The notes beneath the pieces are model-generated. The model saw nothing but the letters and a program-made list of their open reading frames with translations, did not search any database and was not told where the DNA came from. The translations under genes were made by a program, and so were the position numbers. A stretch of 64,000 bases of DNA from Brachybacterium massiliense (lineage in GTDB: Bacteria > Actinomycetota > Actinomycetes > Actinomycetales > Dermabacteraceae), in NCBI RefSeq assembly GCF_900184245.1, contig NZ_FXXB01000008.1:372001-436000 (forward strand), given 5' to 3'. Below, piece after piece: positions 1-12,148 of the stretch; the first letter of the stretch is position 1, and each line of letters begins with the position of its first letter.

Positions 1-1879
<1,879 letters not shown>

Positions 1880-1958
1880 GGGCGGGGCGATGCCCCGTGG
1901 CGCTCGACGCATCGAGAGCCGTGACCCTCCTCACGGAGGGGATGCGCTGCGTGCCAGA

Positions 1959-2378
1959 TCAGCTCGAGCGGCTGGCCAGGCGGGTGCCGGTCCAGTCCGG
2001 GGCGAGGCTCACCGAGCTCATCACCCGCAGCCCGGCGATCCCGGCGCACTCCTGGATCTCGCCGGGCATCACATGACCGGGCCGACCCGCCTTGGGGATC
2101 ATCACCCACACGGGGGCACCCGGCTCGATGTTGCGCAGGGTGTCCACGAGGGCGTCGGTGAGATCGCCGTCGCCATCGCGCCACCACAGCACGACGGCGT
2201 CCACGAGCTCCTGAGTGTCCTCGTCCTCCAGCTCATCGCCGATGAGGTCCTCGATCGCATCGCGCAGATCGAGATCGACGTCATCGTCGTAACCGATCTC
2301 CTGCACGATCTGGCCCGTGGTGAAGCTCAGCACCTCGGAGAGGGAACTGGACGAGGGGGCGTCGGACGACGGTGACAA
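1959..2378 (-). CDS. DUF3052 family protein
   Basis: A 139-residue, mainly acidic cytosolic protein. The core resembles actinobacterial DUF3052: GYDDDVD.DLRDAIED, then DAVVLWWRDGDGDLTDAL, then VWVMIPKAGRPGHVMPGEIQE near the C-terminus. The start is TTG at 2378, preceded by AGGAG seven bases upstream; no ATG or GTG is better placed. It is divergent from aceE. The same arrangement, DUF3052 beside aceE, is seen in mycobacteria (Rv2239c near Rv2241), which supports orthology. The biochemical role is unknown. Confidence 0.85.
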   Translation of the reverse strand: MSPSSDAPSSSSLSEVLSFTTGQIVQEIGYDDDVDLDLRDAIEDLIGDELEDEDTQELVDAVVLWWRDGDGDLTDALVDTLRNIEPGAPVWVMIPKAGRPGHVMPGEIQECAGIAGLRVMSSVSLAPDWTGTRLASRSS

Positions 2379-2685
2379 GAAAGGACTCCTAACGAGCGGG
2401 CAGTGCGTGCGATGCAGCGACGAGGGGCCGATCCGACCCCAGGACCGTGCTGCGCGGGCCTGATTCTATGTCACCGGACACCTGTGCGCATTACGGGACG
2501 AGAGTCCCGCCCGTCTCCGCCGCGATCGACGATGTCCTCTGTGTCACATATGAGGAGGCTCGGTGAAGGTCCCGCACCCACTCGGCGAAGGTAGGCTTGC
2601 ACGCACCGAGGCCGACGGAGCAGGGCCCACCGGCGATTCCAGCTCCCCCGGCCGGTCCATCCCCTCCCGTAGAGAGAAGGACAGT
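2379..2685. promoter_or_regulatory. Divergent intergenic region between DUF3052 and aceE
   Basis: These 307 bases must hold the promoters of both genes. On the minus strand TAGAAT (plus 2463-2468) is a good -10 hexamer for DUF3052, though no convincing -35 precedes it. On the plus strand TAGGCT (2592-2597) is a -10 candidate for aceE, leaving an untranslated leader of about 80 bases. An in-frame GTG at 2563 would extend AceE by 41 residues, but this stretch has no protein-like conservation and lacks a ribosome binding site. I see no RNA gene or clear operator. Confidence 0.4.
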
Positions 2686-5430
2686 GTGAGTTCGCACGAG
2701 ACCCCTCGTCCCATCGGCATCAACCTGCCGAGCCATGCGCAGGATCCGGACCCGGAGGAGACCCGGGAGTGGCTGGAATCGTTCGACGGCCTCGTCGAGC
2801 ACCGCGGCCCCGAGCGCGCCTCCGAGATCGTCCAGAGCCTGATCCAGCACGCGCGGGACGAGGATCTGCACCTTCCTGACTCGCTGACGACGGACTATGT
2901 CAACACGATCCCCGTCGATCAGCAGCCGGAGTACCCCGGCGACCTGGAGCTCGAGAAGGAGCTGCGCAACATCAACCGCTGGAACGCAGCGATGGTGGTC
3001 CATCGCGCCCAGCGCCCCGAGGTGTCCGTCGGCGGCCATCTCTCGAGCTACGCCTCCATCGCGACGATGTACGAGGTCGGCTTCAACCACTTCTTCCGCG
3101 GGCGCAACCACCCCGGCGGCGGCGACCACGTCTTCTTCCAGGGCCACGCCTCCCCCGGCATCTACTCGCGGGCCTACATGATGGGCCGCCTCTCGCAGGA
3201 CGACCTCGACGGCTTCCGCCAGGAGGTCTCCAGCAGCCACGGCATGCCCTCCTACCCGCACCCGCGCGGGATGCAGGACTTCTGGGAGTTCCCCACGGTC
3301 TCGATGGGCATCGGCCCGGTCGCGGCGATCGAGCAGGCCTCCTTCGACCGCTACCTCCACAACCGCGGCCTCAAGGACACCAGCGAGCAGCACACCTGGG
3401 CGTTCCTGGGCGACGGCGAGATGGACGAGGTCGAGTCGCGCGGCGCGCTGCACATCGCCGCCAAGGAGCACCTGGACAACCTCACCTTCGTGGTCAACTG
3501 CAACCTGCAGCGCCTCGACGGCCCTGTGCGCGGCAACGGCAAGATCATCCAGGAGCTGGAGAGCCAGTTCCGCGGCGCCGGCTGGAACGTCATCAAGGTG
3601 ATCTGGGGCGCCGGCTGGGACCCGCTGCTGGAGCAGTCCACCGACGGTGCGCTCATCGACCTGATGAACGCCACCCCGGACGGCGACTACCAGACCTACC
3701 GCGCCGAGTCCGGCGGGTTCATCCGCGACAACTTCTTCGGCCGCGACCCGCGCACGAAGGCGCTCGTCGAGGACATGTCCGACGAGGACATCTGGTGGAA
3801 GCTCAACCGCGGCGGCCACGACGCGAAGAAGATCTACGCCGCGTTCAAGCAGGCCACCGAGCGCAACGGCAAGCCCACTGTGATCCTCGCCCACACCGTC
3901 AAGGGCTACCGCCTGGGCAAGAACTTCGCGGGCCGCAACGCGACCCACCAGATGAAGAAGTTCACGATGGAGGATCTCAAGGCGCTGCGCGACACCCTGC
4001 GCATTCCGATCAGCGACGAGCAGCTCGAGTCCGGCACCATCTACGACGCGCCGTTCTACCTGCCCGAGGACGACTCCCCGGTCATGAAGTACCTCAAGGA
4101 GCACCGTTCGAAGCTGGGCGGCCCGGTCCCGTCGCGCCGCACCGAGCACAAGCCCCTCGAGCTGCCCGGCGACAAGGCGTACGAGGTCGTCAAGCGCGGC
4201 TCCGGCAAGCAGGAGATCGCCTCGACGATGGCGCTGGTGCGCCTGCTCAAGGACCTCATGCGCGACAAGGAGACCGGCAAGCGCTGGGTGCCGATCGTTC
4301 CCGACGAGGCGCGCACCTTCGGCATGGACTCGCTGTTCCCGACGGCGAAGATCTACAACCCCGACGGTCAGAACTACCTCTCGGTGGACCGCGACCTGCT
4401 GCTGGCCTACAAGGAGTCCACCTCCGGCCAGATCAAGCACATGGGCATCAACGAGATCAGCTCGACCGCGGCCTTCACCGCGGCGGGCACCTCGTACGCC
4501 ACGCACGACTTCCCGATGATCCCGTTCTACATCTTCTACTCGATGTTCGGGTTCCAGCGCACCGGCGACTTCTTCTGGGCCGCCGGCGACCAGATGGCCA
4601 AGGGCTTCGTGATCGGCGCGACCGCCGGCAAGACCACGCTCGCGGGCGAGGGCCTGCAGCACATGGACGGCCACTCGCCGATCCTTGCCTACACCAACCC
4701 CGGCACGGTCATCTACGACCCGACCTACGGCTACGAGCTCGGGCACATCATCCGTGACGGCCTCAAGCGCATGTACGGCGAGGACGACCGCCTGCAGGAG
4801 GTCTTCTACTACATCACCGTCTACAACGAGCCGATGGTGCAGCCCGCGGAGCCCGAGGACCTGGACGTCGAGGGTCTGCTCAAGGGCATGTACCTGCTCG
4901 AGGCCAAGCCCGAGGGCGAGGGCCCCGAGGCGCAGCTGCTGGCCTCCGGCGTCGGCGTCCCGTGGGCGCTGCACGCCCGTGAGCTGCTCGAGCAGGACTG
5001 GGGCGTGAAGGCCAACGTCTGGTCGGTCACCTCGTGGACCGAGCTGCGCAAGGAGGCCCAGGAGGCCGAGAAGCACAACCTCCTGCACCCCGAGGACCAG
5101 CGCACCCCGTGGCTCGCGCAGCGTCTCGAGGGCGTGGAGGGTCCGTTCGTGGCGACCTCCGACTACGACTTCCTGGTCCCGGACCTGATCCGCGAATGGA
5201 TCCCGGGTGCGTACGGCGTCCTCGGCGCCGATGGCTGGGGCTTCTCCGACACCCGTCCGGCTGCGCGTCGTCACCTGAAGATCGATGCGCACTCGATGGT
5301 CGTCAAGGCGCTTCAGCTGCTCGCCAAGGAGGGCAAGGTGGATGCCTCGGTGGTCCGCCAGGCCATCGACAAGTACGACCTGACCAACGTCAACGCCGGC
5401 GAGTCCGGTTCGTTCGGCGGCGAGTCCTGA
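2686..5430 (+). CDS. aceE: Pyruvate dehydrogenase E1 component, homodimeric (AceE)
   Basis: AceE decarboxylates pyruvate with thiamine diphosphate and loads the acetyl group on the E2 lipoyl domain, making acetyl-CoA. The protein is 914 residues, the usual length for the homodimeric (not alpha2beta2) E1. The ThDP/Mg motif starts at [14 protein letters not shown] (about 242-255) and ends at [10 protein letters not shown] (about 271-280). N-terminal [20 protein letters not shown] and C-terminal SVTSWTELR are typical of the family. The GTG at 2686 is chosen because AGAAGG lies five bases before it. The neighbouring fab genes consume its product. E2 and E3 are not in the window. Confidence 0.96.
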   Translation: MSSHETPRPIGINLPSHAQDPDPEETREWLESFDGLVEHRGPERASEIVQSLIQHARDEDLHLPDSLTTDYVNTIPVDQQPEYPGDLELEKELRNINRWNAAMVVHRAQRPEVSVGGHLSSYASIATMYEVGFNHFFRGRNHPGGGDHVFFQGHASPGIYSRAYMMGRLSQDDLDGFRQEVSSSHGMPSYPHPRGMQDFWEFPTVSMGIGPVAAIEQASFDRYLHNRGLKDTSEQHTWAFLGDGEMDEVESRGALHIAAKEHLDNLTFVVNCNLQRLDGPVRGNGKIIQELESQFRGAGWNVIKVIWGAGWDPLLEQSTDGALIDLMNATPDGDYQTYRAESGGFIRDNFFGRDPRTKALVEDMSDEDIWWKLNRGGHDAKKIYAAFKQATERNGKPTVILAHTVKGYRLGKNFAGRNATHQMKKFTMEDLKALRDTLRIPISDEQLESGTIYDAPFYLPEDDSPVMKYLKEHRSKLGGPVPSRRTEHKPLELPGDKAYEVVKRGSGKQEIASTMALVRLLKDLMRDKETGKRWVPIVPDEARTFGMDSLFPTAKIYNPDGQNYLSVDRDLLLAYKESTSGQIKHMGINEISSTAAFTAAGTSYATHDFPMIPFYIFYSMFGFQRTGDFFWAAGDQMAKGFVIGATAGKTTLAGEGLQHMDGHSPILAYTNPGTVIYDPTYGYELGHIIRDGLKRMYGEDDRLQEVFYYITVYNEPMVQPAEPEDLDVEGLLKGMYLLEAKPEGEGPEAQLLASGVGVPWALHARELLEQDWGVKANVWSVTSWTELRKEAQEAEKHNLLHPEDQRTPWLAQRLEGVEGPFVATSDYDFLVPDLIREWIPGAYGVLGADGWGFSDTRPAARRHLKIDAHSMVVKALQLLAKEGKVDASVVRQAIDKYDLTNVNAGESGSFGGES

Positions 5431-5487
5431 TCACCCCGTCGGGCTGTCCATCCCCGTGATGGGCGGCCCGGCGGTCTCTCCCCCGTC

Positions 5488-5513
5488 GGCCCGCTCCGCC
5501 TCGCGAGCGGGCC
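5488..5513 (+). terminator. Probable intrinsic terminator between aceE and fabD
   Basis: A 9-bp perfect stem GGCCCGCTC / GAGCGGGCC with an 8-base loop is followed by a pyrimidine run (TTCCCCTTCTCTCCCC). It would separate aceE from the fab operon at least partly. Confidence 0.6.
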
Positions 5514-5541
5514 TTCCCCTTCTCTCCCCTGGAGGTTTCTC

Positions 5542-6516
5542 GTGCTCGCGATCGTCTGCCCCGGCCAGGGGGCCCAGAAGCCCGGCTTCCTGAGCCCCTG
5601 GCGTGAGCTGCCCGGCGTGGAGGAGTCCCTCGCGGGGCTCTCGGAGGCTGCGGGCATCGACCTGCTGCGCCATGGCACCGAGTCCGACGCGGACACCCTC
5701 CGCGACACCGCTGTGGCACAGCCGCTGCTGGTCGCGGCCGGCATCACCGCCGCCGACTGCCTGGCCGGCGGGGACGGCTTCGCCGCCGGTGCCCAGGCGG
5801 ATCTGCTCGCGGGTCACAGCGTCGGCGAAGTCACCGCGGCGGCGCTGTCCGGTGTGCTCACCGCCGAGGATGCGATGCGCCTGGTCGCCGTGCGCTCGCG
5901 CGCGATGGCGACCGCCGCGGCGGCCGAGCCCACGTCGATGGCCGCAGTGGTGGGCGGCACGCGCGACGAGGTCATCGCCGCGATCCAGGAGCAGGGGCTG
6001 GCTCCTGCGAACATCAACTCCGCCGCGCAGGTGGTCGCCGCAGGCACCGCCGGGCAGATCCAGGCGCTGGTCGAGAACCCGCCGACCCGCGCGCGCGTGA
6101 TCCCGCTGCAGGTGGCAGGCGCCTTCCACACGCAGTACATGGCCGGCGCCCGCGAGGAGCTCGCCGCCTTCGCGCCCGGCCTGCAGGTCTCCGATCCGCT
6201 CGCACAGGCCCCGCTGGTCTCGAACGCGGGCGGGGAGATCGTCACCGAGGGCGCCCGCTACCTCGAGCTGATCGTCGACCAGGTCGCCGCGCCCGTGGAC
6301 TGGGAGGCCTGCATGCGGGTCTTCGCCGACAAGCAGATCACCGGGATCCTCGAGGTGGCGCCGGCCGGCACGCTCACGGGCCTGGCCAAGCGCGAGCTCA
6401 AGGGAGTCGCGCTGATGAACCTCAACACCCCCGACGATCTCGAGGCGGCCCACGACTTCGTGAACGAGCACGGGACGAACCATCACTCGGGCGCCGACGC
6501 GGACCAGGAGAACTGA
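5542..6516 (+). CDS. fabD: Malonyl-CoA:ACP transacylase FabD
   Basis: FabD moves malonyl from CoA to acyl carrier protein, supplying extender units to FAS-II. The protein has 324 residues. The N-terminal IVCPGQGAQ and the nucleophile motif LLAGHSVGEV (S93) are diagnostic, and the partner histidine is in GAFHTQYM (H195). The GTG start at 5542 has GGAGG six bases upstream. It is the first gene of fabD-fabH-acpP-fabF and ends two bases before fabH, so the two are co-translated. Confidence 0.95.
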   Translation: MLAIVCPGQGAQKPGFLSPWRELPGVEESLAGLSEAAGIDLLRHGTESDADTLRDTAVAQPLLVAAGITAADCLAGGDGFAAGAQADLLAGHSVGEVTAAALSGVLTAEDAMRLVAVRSRAMATAAAAEPTSMAAVVGGTRDEVIAAIQEQGLAPANINSAAQVVAAGTAGQIQALVENPPTRARVIPLQVAGAFHTQYMAGAREELAAFAPGLQVSDPLAQAPLVSNAGGEIVTEGARYLELIVDQVAAPVDWEACMRVFADKQITGILEVAPAGTLTGLAKRELKGVALMNLNTPDDLEAAHDFVNEHGTNHHSGADADQEN

Positions 6517-6518
6517 CC

Positions 6519-7520
6519 ATGGCCATCACCCTCACCCCTCAACCCACCGTCGCCGGCTCGCAGGTCCTCGCCTACGGCGCGGCGCGCGGTGACCTCACGG
6601 TCCCCAACGACGACCTCGTCGGCCCGATCGACTCCTCCGACGAGTGGATCCGCCAGCGCACCGGGATCGTCACCCGCACCCGCGCGAGCGAGGACGTCGG
6701 CGTCAAGGACCTCTCCCTGACGGCGGCGAAGGAGGCCATCGAGCGCTCCGGGATCGACCTGGAGACCCTCGACGCGATCATCGTCTCGACCATCTCCTTC
6801 CCCTACCCCACCCCGTCGCTGGCGACCCTGCTCGCCGGTGAGCTGGGCCGTCCGGATGTCATCGCCTACGACATCTCGGCCGCCTGCGCGGGCTTCGCCT
6901 ACGGCATCGGCCAGGCGGACTCGCTGATCCGCTCGGGCGCGGCCCGCAACGTGCTGGTGATCGGCGCGGAGAAGCTCTCCGACTTCGTCTCCCCCACCGA
7001 CCGCTCCATCTCGTTCCTCCTGGGCGACGGCGCGGGCGCCGCGATCGTCGGACCCAGCGACGTGCCGAAGATCGGGCCGACGGTCTGGGGCAGCGACGGC
7101 GAGAACTGGGACACGATCCGTATGACCGGTTCCTCGATCGACTTCCGCGACGGCAAGACGGAATGGCCCACGCTCGAGCAGGACGGCCGCACCGTGTTCC
7201 GCTGGGCCGTGTGGCACACCGCCCAGAAGATTCGCGAGATGCTCGACCAGTCCGGGATCGGCATCGAGGACATCGACGTGTTCGTGCCCCACCAGGCGAA
7301 CATGCGCATCATCGACGAGCTCGCCAAGCAGCTGAAGCTGCCGGGGGACGTGGTGATCGGCCGCGACATCGCCGAGACCGGCAACACCTCCGCGGCCTCG
7401 ATCCCGCTGGCCACCCACCGCCTGATCGAGGAGGGCGCGGCCAAGAGCGGCGACGTCCTGGTGCAGTTCGGCTTCGGTGCGGGCCTGGCCTATGCCGGTC
7501 AGGTGCTGATCCTGCCCTGA
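6519..7520 (+). CDS. fabH: 3-oxoacyl-ACP synthase III FabH
   Basis: FabH starts FAS-II by condensing an acyl-CoA primer with malonyl-ACP; in branched-chain actinobacteria it favours branched primers, though specificity cannot be read here. The protein has 333 residues with the complete triad: C123 in DISAACAGFAYG, H258 in VPHQANMRI and N289 in ETGNTSAASIP. The C-terminal LVQFGFGAGLAYAGQVL is typical. The start ATG follows the fabD stop by two bases, with GGAG upstream inside fabD. Confidence 0.96.
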   Translation: MAITLTPQPTVAGSQVLAYGAARGDLTVPNDDLVGPIDSSDEWIRQRTGIVTRTRASEDVGVKDLSLTAAKEAIERSGIDLETLDAIIVSTISFPYPTPSLATLLAGELGRPDVIAYDISAACAGFAYGIGQADSLIRSGAARNVLVIGAEKLSDFVSPTDRSISFLLGDGAGAAIVGPSDVPKIGPTVWGSDGENWDTIRMTGSSIDFRDGKTEWPTLEQDGRTVFRWAVWHTAQKIREMLDQSGIGIEDIDVFVPHQANMRIIDELAKQLKLPGDVVIGRDIAETGNTSAASIPLATHRLIEEGAAKSGDVLVQFGFGAGLAYAGQVLILP

Positions 7521-7578
7521 TCGCCCGAGGAGACTGTCACCCGCGTCACGCCGCATGGCTGACACGATCCGGGCTGGC

Positions 7579-7607
7579 CGGTTACCGAGAAGTAGCACGG
7601 GTAGTCT
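7579..7607 (+). promoter_or_regulatory. Candidate internal promoter before acpP
   Basis: CGGTTA, 17 bases, then TAGTCT lies in the 125-base fabH-acpP gap and would start transcription about 32 bases before acpP. The -10 is plausible for a high-GC actinobacterium and the -35 is weak. An extra promoter would fit the need for more ACP than enzyme. Confidence 0.3.
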
Positions 7608-7645
7608 GTGACCGCCACACATCCGCATACCTGAAGGAGCATCCC

Positions 7646-7894
7646 ATGGCACACACCGAGAACGAGATCCTCGAGGGCCTCGCCGAGATCGTCAACGAGG
7701 AGACCGGTGTCGCCACCGAGGACGTGAAGCTCGAGAAGTCCTTCACCGATGACCTCGACATCGACTCCATCTCGATGATGACGATCGTCGTCAACGCCGA
7801 GGAGAAGTTCGACGTGCGCATCCCCGACGAAGAGGTCAAGAACCTCGCCACCGTCGGCGACGCCGTCAAGTTCATCGAGGGCGCTCAGAACTGA
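7646..7894 (+). CDS. acpP: Acyl carrier protein
   Basis: ACP carries growing acyl chains on a 4'-phosphopantetheine arm. The protein is 82 residues and acidic, with the modified serine in the DIDSISMMTIV motif (S41; the common form is DSL, here DSI). The start ATG follows AAGGAGCATCCC. A longer in-frame reading exists upstream but runs through unrelated sequence overlapping fabH, so the ATG at 7646 is correct. It is flanked by fabH and fabF, its direct partners. Confidence 0.97.
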   Translation: MAHTENEILEGLAEIVNEETGVATEDVKLEKSFTDDLDIDSISMMTIVVNAEEKFDVRIPDEEVKNLATVGDAVKFIEGAQN

Positions 7895-7969
7895 GCCCCG
7901 CCTGACGCCCGGGACGCATCCCGTCCCGGGCGTCGCCGTCCTCTCAGCCACGTAGACCCGGAGGTCCGC

Positions 7970-9211
<1,242 letters not shown>

Positions 9212-9230
9212 GCACCTCGGGATCACCGAG

Positions 9231-9260
9231 CAGAGGGCCCACCCATGGGTGGGCCCTCTG
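9231..9260. terminator. Perfect 30-bp palindrome, bidirectional terminator between fabF and DUF3145
   Basis: The left arm CAGAGGGCCCACCCA is mirrored exactly by TGGGTGGGCCCTCTG, giving a 14-bp stem with a two-base loop, or a full 15-bp palindrome in DNA. It lies between two convergent genes. There is no clear T run on either side, so it may act as a roadblock hairpin rather than a classical terminator. Confidence 0.75.
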
Positions 9261-9296
9261 CTCGTCCCTGAGAGCGTGAAGCGGAGCTGCGCGCGC

Positions 9297-9788
9297 TCAG
9301 CTGACCCGGTGGAGCCAGCGCATCGGCACGCCCTCCCCCGCGTGGCGGTAGATCTCCAGCTCCTCGTCCCAGGGCGATCCGAGGGCGATGCCGAGCTCTC
9401 GGCGCAGGGCCAGCGGGTCATCGCCCGCGCGCTCGATGCAGCCGCGCACATGGTCCTCGGTGAGCACGATGTTCCCGGCGTGGTCCGTGACCGCATGGTG
9501 GATCCCCAGCTCGGGCGTGCAGCTCCAGCGGGCGCCGTCCATCGCCGCGGTCGCCTCCTGGGTGACCTCGAAGCGGATGTCGTTCATCCCGCGCAGCGAG
9601 CTGGCGAGCCGGGCGCCGGTGTCCTCGCGGCCGCGCCAGGTCATCTCCCCGCGCTGGAGCCGGCTGCCCACCGGCTGGTCCTCCCAGCTGATGCGTGCGG
9701 GCACGCCGAGCACTCCGCTGGCGGCCCATTCGATGTGCGGCGTGAGGGCCCGCGGAGCGGAGTGCACATACAGAACTCCCTGGGTCAT
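9297..9788 (-). CDS. DUF3145 family protein
   Basis: A 163-residue actinobacterial protein of unknown function. It begins MTQGVLYVHSAPRALTPHIEW and ends SPWDEELEIYRHAGEGVPM.WLHRVS, matching DUF3145 throughout. The ATG at 9788 follows GGAAGGAACG; an upstream extension overlapping def in another register is a shadow. DUF3145 genes commonly sit next to fabF in actinobacteria, as here in convergent orientation, which hints at a link to lipid metabolism but proves nothing. Confidence 0.85.
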   Translation of the reverse strand: MTQGVLYVHSAPRALTPHIEWAASGVLGVPARISWEDQPVGSRLQRGEMTWRGREDTGARLASSLRGMNDIRFEVTQEATAAMDGARWSCTPELGIHHAVTDHAGNIVLTEDHVRGCIERAGDDPLALRRELGIALGSPWDEELEIYRHAGEGVPMRWLHRVS

Positions 9789-9877
9789 CTCGTTCCTTCC
9801 GGTCTCCGATGCGTCTTCCCCAACGAATCGGTGCTGCGGAGGGACCTGATGACAGCAGGTGCCTGTGAGTGCTGAGC

Positions 9878-10369
9878 TTAGAGGGTCTCCCTGATCTGGC
9901 GCAACGCCCGCTTCTTCACGGAGCGCTCGAGTCCGTCGATGTAGAGGGCGCCGTCGAGGTGGCCCACCTCGTGCTGGATCAGGCGCGCGGTGAGGCCCTC
10001 TCCTGCCAGCTCGATCTCCTCGCCCTCGAGGTTCGTGCCCACGCAGCGGGCGTAGGCGGAGCGGGTGCGCGGGAAGAACAGGCCCGGAACGGACAGGCAG
10101 CCCTCGTCCCCGTCCTGGAGCTCCTCGGAGAGCTCGACGATGACGGGGTTGAGGATGTACCCCACCCCGTTCTTCTCCTCGAGGTTCCAGGAGAAGGCGC
10201 GCAGGTTCACCCCGATCTGGTTCGCCGCGACGCCGGCGCGCCCCTCGTCGTCGACGGTGTCCATCAGGTCCCGGATGAGAGCGCGGGTGCCGTCGGTGAT
10301 CGTCCTGATCGGATCGCACGGGGTGCGCAGCACCGGATCGCCGATCAGGCGGATGGGACGGATGCTCAC
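9878..10369 (-). CDS. def: Peptide deformylase
   Basis: Def removes the formyl group from the initiator methionine of new proteins. The protein has 163 residues. The three family motifs are present: GVAANQIG (about 46-53), EGCLSVPG (metal ligand C91) and QHEVGHLDG (H133, catalytic E134, H137). The common form of the last motif is HExDH; here the fourth position is Gly, but the zinc-binding HExxH pattern is kept, so activity is likely. The GTG start overlaps the stop of the upstream osmC-like gene as GTGA. Confidence 0.93.
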   Translation of the reverse strand: MSIRPIRLIGDPVLRTPCDPIRTITDGTRALIRDLMDTVDDEGRAGVAANQIGVNLRAFSWNLEEKNGVGYILNPVIVELSEELQDGDEGCLSVPGLFFPRTRSAYARCVGTNLEGEEIELAGEGLTARLIQHEVGHLDGALYIDGLERSVKKRALRQIRETL

Positions 10370-10878
10370 TTCTGCGCCTCCTGCTGTGCCTGCTCGTCCT
10401 GCTGTGTCTGCTGTGCCTGCCCATCCTGCTCGGTGCCGAGGATCCGGTGGGTGACCTCCACGCCCGGGACCACGGTGCGCTCGACGGTGCAGCCGGCGGC
10501 GACCGCTCGACCGAAGACCTTGACCACGGAGGCGATCTCCAGCTCGGTGAGCCCCTCGAGCGGTAGCTGCACCTCCTCGGCGATCGAGAGGTAGCGGTTC
10601 TCGGAGCCGTCCGAGGTGCCGTGCGCCCACAGGCGCATCTCGAAGTCCTCCCCGAGGCGGCGTGCGAGGTTGGTGTCGCTGCTCATGCCGGCGCAGCCGA
10701 TCAGCGCGAGCTTCAGCAGCTCGCCGGGATTGATCTCCCCCTCGCCGTGGCCGATCGGGATCTCGACGCCGCGCTGGTTGCGGCCCACCAGGGTGCGGTG
10801 GCCGGAGCGGTCCGCCCAGACGCTGCCGGGACCGACGTTCTCCGGACGCTCGAAACGATCATCGGGGACGGTGGGCAT
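10366..10878 (-). CDS. OsmC/Ohr family protein (thiol peroxidase-like)
   Basis: OsmC proteins reduce organic hydroperoxides with two conserved cysteines. Both are present: C62 in LIGCAGMSSD and C130 in AVAAGCTVERTV, spaced as in the family. The protein has 170 residues. The last 20 are a low-complexity Gln/Glu/Ala tail (DGQAQQTQQDEQAQQEAQK), encoded by CTG/CAG-like repeats at 10375-10430, which is absent from typical OsmC. The ATG has AAGGAG upstream. It is the first gene of an osmC-def pair. Confidence 0.85.
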   Translation of the reverse strand: MPTVPDDRFERPENVGPGSVWADRSGHRTLVGRNQRGVEIPIGHGEGEINPGELLKLALIGCAGMSSDTNLARRLGEDFEMRLWAHGTSDGSENRYLSIAEEVQLPLEGLTELEIASVVKVFGRAVAAGCTVERTVVPGVEVTHRILGTEQDGQAQQTQQDEQAQQEAQK

Positions 10879-10914
10879 CGCCCTTCTCCTTCACGAGAAC
10901 CAGCAGGAAACAAG

Positions 10915-10940
10915 ACAGCCCCGGAGTGATCCGGGGCTGT
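10915..10940 (-). terminator. Intrinsic terminator of tRNA-Asn
   Basis: On the minus strand an 11-bp perfect stem ACAGCCCCGGA / TCCGGGGCTGT with a four-base loop is followed by CTTGTTT. It lies just after the tRNA-Asn 3' end and before the osmC start. Confidence 0.7.
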
Positions 10941-10950
10941 TCTCCTTGGG

Positions 10951-11022
10951 CTCCCGCACTTGGATTCGAACCAAGAACCGCTCGATTAACAGTCGAGTGC
11001 TCTGCCGTTGAGCTATGCGGGA
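10951..11022 (-). tRNA. tRNA-Asn (anticodon GUU)
   Basis: The minus strand folds as a complete cloverleaf: acceptor TCCCGCA/TGCGGGA, D arm GCTC...GAGC, anticodon stem CTCGA/TCGAG around CTGTTAA (anticodon GTT), and T loop GGTTCGAATCC. The discriminator is G and CCA is not encoded. Confidence 0.96.
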
Positions 11023-11101
11023 TCGACCTGACCGACTCTAGCAGGACCCCTGGGGCCTGCGCATCTCGGAATGCGCCGTCGACCGGCCATTATGACGAAG
11101 G

Positions 11102-12148
11102 TTACTTCGAGCTGGCGCTCTTCTCGGCCGGCGGCGCACCCTGCGTCTCGGCCGCCGCTGCACCCCGGGCTCCGTCGGGCCCGGTGGACTCTCGCACCAT
11201 CAGCGCAGGCACGGTCGCCCGCGCCTCCGACCCCTGCGCCGGTGCCGTTCCGCCTCCGGAGCGAGACTCCTCGATCACCTCGAGGAGCCTGCTCGCGGCG
11301 ACCCGGCCGTACTCGATGGCCGAGCGGCCGATCGCGGTGATCGGAGGGCGGTGGGTGCGCGTCAGGGCGGAATCCTCGTAGCTCGCGACCGCGACGTCCA
11401 CGGGGATCCTCGACCCGCTCTCCTGGAGCACATGGGCGCCCGCGAGGACCATCTCGGCGCTGTCGAAGATGATCGCGCTCGGAGGTGCGCTGCGCGCCAT
11501 CAGCTCCGCGGTCGCGATCTCGGCGCCTCGGGAGCCGTAGCCGGCGTCCTGCAGGATCCCTTCGATCCCGAGGTCGGCGCAACGCTGCTCGAAAGCACGG
11601 TCCCGCAGCAGGGTGTGCAGGAAGTCCTCGTTGCCGGCCACGCGCGCCAGGCGCCGATGACCGAGCTGCGCGAGGTGATCCACGAGCAGCTCGGTCGCGT
11701 GGGCATCGTCGACATAGACCGAGGGCAGCGAACCGTGGTGCCCGGGCCCGCCCACCACCAGGGCGGGCAGGCCGATCTCCTCGAGCGCGGGAATGCGAGG
11801 ATCATGCTCCCGCAGGTCCACGACGACCACTCCGTCGACCCGGCGCTGGGCGAACCAGCGCCGGAAGGTCTCGATCTCCGCGTCGGAGGTCTCGACGGTC
11901 TGCATCTGGAGCGAGTAGTCCCGGCGGCTGAGCACCTCCTGCAGGCCGGCCACGAAGGCGCCGAAGAACGCTTCGGTGCCGAGCACCTCGGCGGGCCTGG
12001 TCAGGACCATCCCGATCGTCTGCACCGGAGCGCCGGCGAGGGCGCGCGCCGCAGGAGAGGGCTCCCACTGCAGCTCGCGAGCGATCGCCATGACCCTCTC
12101 CCGCGTGGCGTCGGAAACCCCGGGGCGGCCGTTGACCGCGAGGGACAC
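11102..12148 (-). pseudogene. LacI-family regulator, 5'-truncated by a deletion
   Basis: The first recognisable residues are VSLAVNGRPGVSDATRERV, which in LacI proteins fall near residue 20, in the middle of the DNA-binding domain. What follows is intact: the hinge, then the periplasmic-binding-protein-like sensor domain (TIGMVLTRPAEVLG..., VDGVVVVDLREHDPRI, GYGSRGAEIATAELM) to a Ser/Ala-rich tail. Helix 1, the turn and most of the recognition helix are missing. Upstream of 12148 the sequence switches to a glycosidase gene on the other strand. A GTG at 12148 could still start a 348-residue protein, but it could not bind DNA normally. Confidence 0.85.

Noticed and set aside
2520..2560. CRP/GlxR-like site (TGTGTCACATATGA) upstream of aceE
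   Set aside because: The half sites TGTG and TCACA are adjacent rather than separated by six bases, so the match is poor.
2491..5292. A 933-codon open frame antisense to aceE
   Set aside because: It is Val/Leu/Arg/Gly/Asp-rich shadow sequence created by GC-rich third positions of aceE. It has no recognisable domain and no start signal.
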